Part shown: piece after piece, positions 58,219 through 64,000 of the stretch
Layout of the letters: each line of letters begins with the position of its first letter
How positions within the stretch are numbered: position 1 is the first letter of the stretch
From: Streptomyces sp. MP131-18
GTDB taxonomy: Bacteria > Actinomycetota > Actinomycetes > Streptomycetales > Streptomycetaceae
Length of the DNA stretch: 64,000 nt
Direction: 5' to 3'
Assembly: GCF_001984575.1 (NCBI RefSeq)
Contig: NZ_LZNS01000001.1
Span: forward strand, 5,359,933-5,423,932
Notes under the pieces: model-generated
The model's database searches: none
Told to the model about the DNA's origin: nothing
What the model saw: only the letters and a program-made list of their open reading frames with translations
Made by a program: the position numbers and the translations under genes

Positions 58219-60045
58219 TCAGCCCGCGTAAGGCTCTGGGACATCTCCCGGGCGGGAGAGGAAGGTGAAGTCGCAGCCGGTATCGGCCTGCGTGATGTGC
58301 TCCTGGTACAGGGCGCCGTAGCCGCGCCCGTAGCGGGCGGGAGGCGGCTGCCAGGCGGCGCGGCGCCTGGCCAGTTCCTCCTCGCTCACGTCGAGGCGCA
58401 GGGTGCGTGCCTCGACATCGAGGGTGATCGCGTCACCGGTCCGCACCAGCGCCAGCGGACCTCCGACGTGCGACTCGGGGGCGATGTGCAGCACGCAGGC
58501 GCCGTAACTGGTGCCGCTCATCCGGGCGTCGGAGAGCCGGACCATATCGGTGACACCCTGCTTGAGCAGGTAGTCGGGGATGGGCAGCATGCCGTACTCG
58601 GGCATGCCGGGCCCGCCCAGCGGCCCGGAGCCGCGCAGCACCAGCACGCTGTCCGCGGTGATGCCGAGGGCGGGGTCGTTGATGGTGCGCTGCATGGACC
58701 GGTAGTCGTCGAATACGACGGCGGGGCCGGTGTGCCGCAGCAGGTGGGGCTCGGCGGAAATGTGCTTGATGAGCGCGCCGTCGGGGGCGAGGTTGCCGCG
58801 CAGTACGGCCAGGCCGCCGCCGGTGGCGACGGGGTTGTCCGGCGTGCGGATCACCTCGTCGTCGTGCACCAGTGCGCCGGCCAGCTGCTCGCGCAGCGAG
58901 TCGTGCGCGACGGTCGGGCGGTCCAGGTGCAGGTGCTTCTCACCCAGCCTGGCCAGCAGCCCTGGCAGCCCGCCCGCGTAGTAGAAGTCCTCCATCAGGT
59001 ACCGCCCGCCGGGGCGGACATCGGCCAGCACGGGCACCCCGCGGGCGATGCGGTCGAAATCGTCGAGCGACAGCGGGAGGCCCGAGCGCCCGGCCATGGC
59101 GATCAGATGGATCACCGCGTTGGTGGAGCCGCCGAGTGCCAGCACGGTGGTGATCGCGTCCTCGTAGGCCTCGCGGGTGAGGAAGCGGGAGAGGCGGGCG
59201 CCCGACCTGACCAGGCTGACGATACGCAGCCCGGCGGCGGCGGCCATCCGGCTGTGCGCCGAGTCGACGGCGGGAATGGCGGCGGCGCCCGGCATGGTGA
59301 CCCCGAGGACCTCGGCGGCCGAGGTCATGGTCGAGGCGGTGCCCATGGTCATGCAGGTGCCGGGGGACCGTGCCAACCCGCCTTCCAGCTCGTCGAGTTC
59401 GCGGTCGCCGATACGCCCGGCGCGCCTTTCGTCCCAGTACTTCCACATATCGGTACCGGACCCGAGCGTCTCGCCTCGCCAGTGTCCGCGCAGCATGGGC
59501 CCGGCAGGCACGAACACGGCCGGCAGATCGACGCTGGCCGCTCCCATGAGCAGCGCCGGGGTCGTCTTGTCGCACCCGCCGAGCAGCACGGCCCCGTCCA
59601 CGGGATAGGAGCGCAGCAGCTCCTCCGTCTCCATGGCCAGGAGGTTCCGGTAGAGCATGGGCGTCGGCTTCTGGAACGTCTCGGAGAGCGTGGCCACCGG
59701 GAATTCCAGCGGGAAACCGCCCGCCTGCCACACCCCCCGCTTGACGGCCTCGGCGCGCTCCCGCAGGTGCTGATGGCAGGGGTTGATGTCGGACCAGGTG
59801 TTGAGCACCGCGATAACGGGCTTGCCCATGTGCTCCTCGGGCAGGAACCCCAACTGCCTGGTGCGCGCCCGATGGCTGAACGAGCGCAGGCCGCCCGCCT
59901 CGTACCACCGCGCACTGCGCAACTCGCTGTCGCCGGCAGGGCGGTCAGCATCACGCGCGACCGGGTCGGCGCCACCGTTGTGGGCGGCGGGCTCCGCCGG
60001 CCCGGCCGCCGGGGCGGCGGCGCGGCTTTCCTCGTTCCCGCTCAT
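58219..60045 (-). CDS. IlvD/Edd family sugar-acid dehydratase
   Basis: A 608-aa dehydratase of the IlvD/Edd family. Iron-sulfur Cys positions are in LGGCDKTTPALLMGAASVDLP and SPGTCMTMGTASTM; also NTWSDINPCHQHLRERAEAVKRGV and SDARMSGTSYGACVLHIAPES. The architecture is that of pentonate/sugar-acid dehydratases (arabonate, xylonate, rhamnonate type) rather than the amino-acid enzyme. It would turn an aldonate into a 2-keto-3-deoxy acid, the substrate for the DapA-type partner encoded immediately upstream with an ATGA overlap. The exact sugar is not determinable. Confidence 0.88.
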   Translation of the reverse strand: MSGNEESRAAAPAAGPAEPAAHNGGADPVARDADRPAGDSELRSARWYEAGGLRSFSHRARTRQLGFLPEEHMGKPVIAVLNTWSDINPCHQHLRERAEAVKRGVWQAGGFPLEFPVATLSETFQKPTPMLYRNLLAMETEELLRSYPVDGAVLLGGCDKTTPALLMGAASVDLPAVFVPAGPMLRGHWRGETLGSGTDMWKYWDERRAGRIGDRELDELEGGLARSPGTCMTMGTASTMTSAAEVLGVTMPGAAAIPAVDSAHSRMAAAAGLRIVSLVRSGARLSRFLTREAYEDAITTVLALGGSTNAVIHLIAMAGRSGLPLSLDDFDRIARGVPVLADVRPGGRYLMEDFYYAGGLPGLLARLGEKHLHLDRPTVAHDSLREQLAGALVHDDEVIRTPDNPVATGGGLAVLRGNLAPDGALIKHISAEPHLLRHTGPAVVFDDYRSMQRTINDPALGITADSVLVLRGSGPLGGPGMPEYGMLPIPDYLLKQGVTDMVRLSDARMSGTSYGACVLHIAPESHVGGPLALVRTGDAITLDVEARTLRLDVSEEELARRRAAWQPPPARYGRGYGALYQEHITQADTGCDFTFLSRPGDVPEPYAG

Positions 60046-60986
60046 CGCGCGTCCCATCCGTCGATCATCTCGGCGACCACCGGGCGCAGCGCCTCCGGCA
60101 GCAGGCTGCTGGGCGCCCGTACGTCCCGGCGGCACAGGCCGAGAACGGCCAGCGCCTCCTTGACGACCGTCACGTTGTACTCCGAGCCCCGCTCGGCGCG
60201 CAGCTCCTCCAGGGGCCGGATCAGCTCCCACACCCGCATCGCCGCCGGATAGTCCGCGGCGCGCAGCGCATGCAGCATTTCGAGCGACACCCGAGGCGCC
60301 ACATTCACCAGGCCCGAGGTGAACCCGGTGGCGCCGCAGGCGAAGTACGCCGGCGCCGACAGCTCAGCCAGTCCCGCCACCCACACGAACCGTTCCAGAC
60401 CGGCGTCCCTGGCCACCGCCGCGAAGCGCACCGGGTCCCCGGCCGCGTACTTGACGCCGATCACATTGGGGCAGGCCTCGCCCAGCCGGGCGATGGTGGC
60501 ACCTTCGATCATGGCGCTGCGGACGTAGGGAACCACGCCGAGCTCCGGCACGGCCTCCGCGATGGTCCGGTGATAGTCCAGCCAACCGTCCTGCGAGACA
60601 TAGGGGTGAACAGGCTGATGGATCATCACCATGTCCGCCCCCGCCGCTTGCGCCTCGCGGGCGGCGCTCACCGCGGCGCCTGTCTCCTGCCCGACGCCCG
60701 CGATGATCTGCGCGGCGCCGTCGGCCTCGGCGACGGTCAGCTCCACCTCGGTCCGCCGCTCCTCGGGCGTCAGCGAATAGAACTCGCTGGTGTTGCCGTT
60801 GGGCGTCAGCGTCCGCACGCCGCCGTCGAGCAGCCGGCGCACCAGCGCCCGGTAGGCGTTCCGCTCGATCCGGCCATCGGCGTCGAATGGGGTGACGGTG
60901 ATGGCCACCACATCGGCCAGCGCCGCACGTTGCTTCCCGAACAGCTCGACGGATTCTCCGGCAGCGGGTCCGGTCAGGGCAGTCAT
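60042..60986 (-). CDS. DapA-family aldolase/dehydratase (KDG-type)
   Basis: A 314-aa TIM-barrel protein of the dihydrodipicolinate synthase/N-acetylneuraminate lyase family: VVAITVTPFDADGRIERNAYRALVRRLLDGGV, TPNGNTSEFYSLTPEER, Tyr in VVPYVRSAMI, and Schiff-base Lys in NVIGVKYAAGD. In this setting it most likely acts on 2-keto-3-deoxy sugar acids, either as aldolase or as a 5-dehydro-4-deoxyglucarate dehydratase-like enzyme. Both ends overlap neighbours by 4 bases (GntR upstream, IlvD-type downstream). Confidence 0.9.
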   Translation of the reverse strand: MTALTGPAAGESVELFGKQRAALADVVAITVTPFDADGRIERNAYRALVRRLLDGGVRTLTPNGNTSEFYSLTPEERRTEVELTVAEADGAAQIIAGVGQETGAAVSAAREAQAAGADMVMIHQPVHPYVSQDGWLDYHRTIAEAVPELGVVPYVRSAMIEGATIARLGEACPNVIGVKYAAGDPVRFAAVARDAGLERFVWVAGLAELSAPAYFACGATGFTSGLVNVAPRVSLEMLHALRAADYPAAMRVWELIRPLEELRAERGSEYNVTVVKEALAVLGLCRRDVRAPSSLLPEALRPVVAEMIDGWDAR

Positions 60987-61705
60987 GACTCTCCTTCGGC
61001 GGAAACTGCGGGGGACGCGGACTCCGCGGGGGACGCGGACTCCTCGGGAAACGTGGACTCCTCGGGAAACGCGCGCCGCACGAAGCCCTCGATGTGCTGG
61101 TGCAGCAGCCGGGCGGCCTCCTCGGCCTGCCCGTCTTCCGCGCGGGCCAGGATCTCCCGGTGCTCGTCGGCCTCGCGCCCCCACGTGGGGACGCTCTGCC
61201 AGGCCACCGAGGACACCAGGGCCGCCTGGTCGCGCAGATCATCCAGCATCCTGACGAGCAGCGGATTGCCGCAGGGCAGGTACAGCGCCCGGTGGAAGTC
61301 CCGGTTGGCCAGGGAACGCTCCGCCGTGTCGCCGGCCGCGTCGGCCCGGTCGAGGGCGGCGTGCGCCACGGCCAGTCCGGCCCGTGAACTGACCGTGCGG
61401 CGCAGCGCCTCAGGCTCCAGGAGAAGCCGCACGTCGTAGACCGAACGCGCCATCGCCGCGTCCACCGCGCGCACCGCGGCGCCCTTGTACTCGCTCATCA
61501 CCACGAGACCGCGTCCGGCCAGAGTCTTCAGTGCCTCACGGACCGGAGTCTTGGACACCCCGAACGTCCTGGCCAGCTCCGTCTCCACCAGCGCGGTGCC
61601 AGGGGCCAGCCCGCCGGTCAGGATCGCGTGCGTCAGGTGCTCCAGGACGTACTGCGTGCGGGACGGAATGGGCACCGGCGCGGCGCCGGACAGGGGTGCG
61701 TTCAT
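60983..61705 (-). CDS. GntR (FadR/FCD) family transcriptional regulator
   Basis: A 240-aa regulator: winged helix with RTQYVLEHLTHAILTGGLAPGTALVETELARTFGVSKTPVREALKTLAGRGLV and an FCD effector domain (VYDVRLLLEPEALRR, NRDFHRALY, WGREADEHREILARAEDGQAEEAARLLHQHIEGF) with metal-binding His residues. ATG 61705 or GTG 61738 are both possible. The C-terminus is a repeated hexapeptide tail (FPEEST, FPEESA, SPAESA, SPAVSA), encoded by 18-base repeats. It leads the aldolase/dehydratase operon and is probably released by a sugar-acid intermediate. Confidence 0.9.
   Translation of the reverse strand: MNAPLSGAAPVPIPSRTQYVLEHLTHAILTGGLAPGTALVETELARTFGVSKTPVREALKTLAGRGLVVMSEYKGAAVRAVDAAMARSVYDVRLLLEPEALRRTVSSRAGLAVAHAALDRADAAGDTAERSLANRDFHRALYLPCGNPLLVRMLDDLRDQAALVSSVAWQSVPTWGREADEHREILARAEDGQAEEAARLLHQHIEGFVRRAFPEESTFPEESASPAESASPAVSAEGES
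60998..61072 (-). repeat. 18-base in-frame repeat at GntR C-terminus
   Basis: Four degenerate copies of an 18-mer (GGGGGACGCGGACTCC type) encoding the six-residue tail repeats of the GntR protein. In-frame, so it varies tail length without disrupting the gene. Confidence 0.7.
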
Positions 61706-61756
61706 GCGGGGCGAGGCCTTCACTGGGAGATCGTGCACGATGTCTCGTGTACCGCG

Positions 61757-61770
61757 TCTCGTATATGAGA
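61757..61770. promoter_or_regulatory. Putative GntR operator
   Basis: TCTCGTATATGAGA, a near-perfect palindrome, with TCTCGTG repeated 14 bases before it. It lies directly upstream of the GntR gene in the 258-base gap to the PKS gene, which otherwise holds no supported feature. Confidence 0.5.
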
Positions 61771-61963
61771 TATGCCGTACGAGCGGCGGTGTCGATGAAC
61801 GTAGGACCCGCGGGGCAGCGAGTCAACGGTTCTGACGAAAGTGCTGCCGCCGCCCCGCGGGGGCGAAGCAGCCCACCACCGGCGGGGGTTCGCGGGGGCG
61901 ACGCAACGGTCGCCGCCCCCGACGCGTCAGCACGTCACCTGCTCGTGCTGCCCGCCGTTCTGT

Positions 61964-64000
61964 TCAGGGCCGCGTCTCGCCGGCGAGCCATTCGGCGAGG
62001 TGGGCGGCTGTGGCGGGGGCGTGCTGGTTGATGAGGGTGAAGTGGTTGCCCGCGACGGTGCGGGTGGTGGTGATGTGGGGAAGGCCGGTCTGCCAGCCGT
62101 TCGGTGCCGGGTCCGCTCCCGGCGGCAGGGGCATGGGTTCCGAGGCGCGCAGGAGCAGGGTCGGGAAGGGGACGGGGGCGGGCGTCCAGGTGCGGAGGAG
62201 CCGTTCCGTCCAGGCGTAGGCGGACAGGCCGGCGCCGGTGTAGCCGTCCGTGAGGTGTTCGCGTTCGTAAAGGCCGTGCCACAGGTGGGGCAGGAGGCCG
62301 CGGGCGGTGGGTGACTCCAGGATGTAGGTGTCCAGGAGGACGACGGCCCGCACGGGCGTGCCATGGGCGGCGAGGTGGCGGGCCGTCTCGTGGGCGAGGA
62401 TGCCGCCGGACGACGTTCCCAGGAGGACCACCGGCTGTGTGGGGGCGCCAACGGCCAGAGCCAGGCCCTCGACGAGCGCCTCCCGGGTGGCGGGCAGTTC
62501 CTCGTCGGCACGGAAGCCGGGGGGCGTCAGACAGGTGACGGCCCAGTCGTCCGGGAGCGCCTGGGTGAGGGCGGCGTAGGTGTGAGGCCCGGTCAGGGGC
62601 ACGATGGGGGCCACACAGACGAGGTGGGAGCCCGAGGCGCCGGTGCCGGTGCCGGCGGCGAGCCGTTCCACGGTGGGCGGAACGGGCCCGCTGCTCCTGG
62701 GCCGGAGGGCCGCCAGGCCGAGGAGCAGGCTTTCGGCCTCGTCCAAGCGCCCCGTCCGCACGGCGTCGCGGTGGAGTTCTGCGACCAGGTCGGGCGCCGG
62801 GGCTCCGCCGCTGCCGCTCTCCTCGGCCCGCGGCGAGGCGAGGTGGTCGAGGAGGTGGCCGGCCAGGTCGGCAGGGGTGGGATGCAGGAGGACGACGGTG
62901 CTGGGCAGCGCCGTGTCCAGCACCGCGGCGAGCCGGTTGCGCAGGTCGACCGACGCCAGCGAGTCCATGCCGTGGTCGGGGAACGCCGCGTGCTCGTCGA
63001 GCGCCTCCGCGGACGCGTGGCCGAGCACTGCCGCGGCCTCGTTCCGCACCAGGTCGACGAGCAGTTGCCGCCGCCCGGCGGGCGGGGCAGCCCGCAGCCG
63101 TTGCGTGAACCGGCCGTCGCCGCTCGCCGCCGCGGGCGCGGTCTGTGCCTCGGACAGCTCGTCGAAGAACGCGCTCGGTCCGTTCGCGGTCGCGACGGAA
63201 AGGTAGCGTACCCAGTCGATGTCGGCGATCGTCAGCGCGGTCTCCTCCTCGTGCAGGGCCTGGGCGAGGCCGGCCAGCGCCAGCTCGCCGTCGAGGAACG
63301 ACATGCCGCTGCGCAGGAGTTGCTCGCCGTCCTGCTCGCTCATCTGCCCGCGCGCCTCCTGCCAGGGGCTGCACGAGAGGGCCGTCGCGCAGGCGCCGCG
63401 GGCGCGGCGCTGCGCCGCCAGCGCCCCCAGATAGGCGTCGGCGACCGCCTGTGCCGCGTGGTGGCCGATGCCCCAGACACCGGCCATCGACGAGAACATC
63501 ACGAAGGCGTCCAGACCGGAGTCGTCGAGCAGTTCGTCGAGGTGCGCGGCCCCCGCCACCTTGGCGTGCGCGGCGTCGGCGAAGTGCGCCGGACCCGAGG
63601 TGCCGATCGGCCCGAGAACGCGCGTTCCGGCCGTGTGCATGACGGCGCGCACCGGGCGGCCGTCCGCCGCGAGCCGGTCGAGAACGGTGGCCACGTCCTT
63701 CCGGTCGGTCAGATCGCACGGCACCACCTCGACGGACGCCCCCTGGGCGCTCAGCTCCGCCGCGAGAGCGATCGTGCCGGGTGCCGCCGCGCCGCGCCGG
63801 CTCGTCAGCACCAGGTGCCCCGCGCCCTGCCGGGCCAGCCACCGGGCGACGCGGCTGCCGAGCGCCCCGGTGCCGCCCGTCACCAGCGTCGTGCCGCCTG
63901 GCGCCCAGGTGCTGGGCGAGCCGGCTCGTGCCGGTGCCCGCACAAGGCGCCGGACGAGGACGCCCGAGGACCGCACCGCGGCCTGGTTCTCCCCGGAACC
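61964..64000 (-). CDS. Type I polyketide synthase, C-terminal KR-ACP-TE part (5' end outside window)
   Basis: The last 678 residues of a modular PKS, open at the right edge. A ketoreductase domain begins with TTLVTGGTGALGSRVARWLA (NADPH site) and has the Lys of AKVAGAAHLDEL and Ser of MFSSMAGVWG, but where the catalytic Tyr is expected (AYAAANA) it has AQAVADA: Gln codon at 63449-63451, and Asp for Asn. The KR is thus probably inactive. The ACP follows, with its phosphopantetheine Ser in DHGMDSLASVDLRNRL. The thioesterase has the nucleophile GTSSGG and final His of VAGNHFTLINQH. It releases the finished chain, so this is the last module. Stop at 61964; the next gene is divergent in function, so this is the cluster border. 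Confidence 0.92.
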   Translation of the reverse strand, partial: GSGENQAAVRSSGVLVRRLVRAPARAGSPSTWAPGGTTLVTGGTGALGSRVARWLARQGAGHLVLTSRRGAAAPGTIALAAELSAQGASVEVVPCDLTDRKDVATVLDRLAADGRPVRAVMHTAGTRVLGPIGTSGPAHFADAAHAKVAGAAHLDELLDDSGLDAFVMFSSMAGVWGIGHHAAQAVADAYLGALAAQRRARGACATALSCSPWQEARGQMSEQDGEQLLRSGMSFLDGELALAGLAQALHEEETALTIADIDWVRYLSVATANGPSAFFDELSEAQTAPAAASGDGRFTQRLRAAPPAGRRQLLVDLVRNEAAAVLGHASAEALDEHAAFPDHGMDSLASVDLRNRLAAVLDTALPSTVVLLHPTPADLAGHLLDHLASPRAEESGSGGAPAPDLVAELHRDAVRTGRLDEAESLLLGLAALRPRSSGPVPPTVERLAAGTGTGASGSHLVCVAPIVPLTGPHTYAALTQALPDDWAVTCLTPPGFRADEELPATREALVEGLALAVGAPTQPVVLLGTSSGGILAHETARHLAAHGTPVRAVVLLDTYILESPTARGLLPHLWHGLYEREHLTDGYTGAGLSAYAWTERLLRTWTPAPVPFPTLLLRASEPMPLPPGADPAPNGWQTGLPHITTTRTVAGNHFTLINQHAPATAAHLAEWLAGETRP

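Noticed and set aside
1..64000. CRISPR arrays, tRNA or rRNA genes, replication origin, att sites
   Set aside because: No regularly spaced repeats with unique spacers, cloverleaf sequences, rRNA segments, DnaA-box clusters or integrase-linked direct repeats were seen by eye.

Overview
The window is very GC-rich DNA with strongly G/C-biased third codon positions, frequent GTG starts, many 4-base ATGA/GTGA stop-start overlaps, and large numbers of XRE, TetR, LacI, MarR and ECF regulators, secreted polysaccharide hydrolases and biosynthetic enzymes. This is typical of a Streptomyces or close relative, probably an accessory or arm-like part of the chromosome because no core information-processing genes are seen. 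All gene functions are read from motifs by eye; no search was run.

Layout. 1-10.0 kb: the 3' end of an SDR gene, an XRE/MmyB regulator, then an unusual oxidative cluster: PPOX protein, DHA2 exporter, VOC protein, flavin reductase, luciferase-like monooxygenase, an SDR without its catalytic Tyr, an ACC-synthase-like PLP enzyme, an AurF-type diiron N-oxygenase and a tryptophan-2,3-dioxygenase-family protein. No PKS or NRPS core is present there; the last four genes are translationally coupled. It looks like a small biosynthetic cluster for an N-oxygenated amino-acid- or tryptophan-derived product and is the best candidate here for an undescribed system. 10.0-16.3 kb: an accessory stretch with a nucleotidyltransferase-like gene, four genes each interrupted by one frameshift, an IS5-type transposase remnant, a shrunken TPR regulator gene and a DUF6879 pair. 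16.3-30.8 kb: hydrolase, GH55 and GH81 beta-1,3-glucanases that share a GAGAGCGCTCTC palindrome, GH15 enzyme, isochorismatase, MarR, kinase-like protein, NDH-2-like flavoprotein with an ECF41-like sigma factor, and a sigma-factor/unknown/small-protein operon. 30.8-40.7 kb: SDR, TetR/hydrolase divergon, DHFR-like reductase, a CmtR-CDF-ACR3 metal resistance island, small secreted protein, FAD monooxygenase, acetyltransferases.

40.7-61.7 kb is dominated by pectin use: LacI regulator, secreted PL11 rhamnogalacturonan lyase, and a sugar ABC transporter flanked by two Gfo/Idh dehydrogenases, followed by an overlapping GntR - DapA-type aldolase/dehydratase - IlvD-type sugar-acid dehydratase operon. 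Similar LacI-type sites near the lyase and in front of the transporter operon suggest joint control. Between them lie a tautomerase-like gene, DUF1062, DUF488, a TetR/luciferase-like pair and a ribbon-helix-helix/DUF4097/ABC-2 drug-efflux operon. 61.96 kb to the right edge is the C-terminal end (KR-ACP-TE) of a type I polyketide synthase whose KR seems to lack its catalytic Tyr; the rest of that cluster lies beyond the window.
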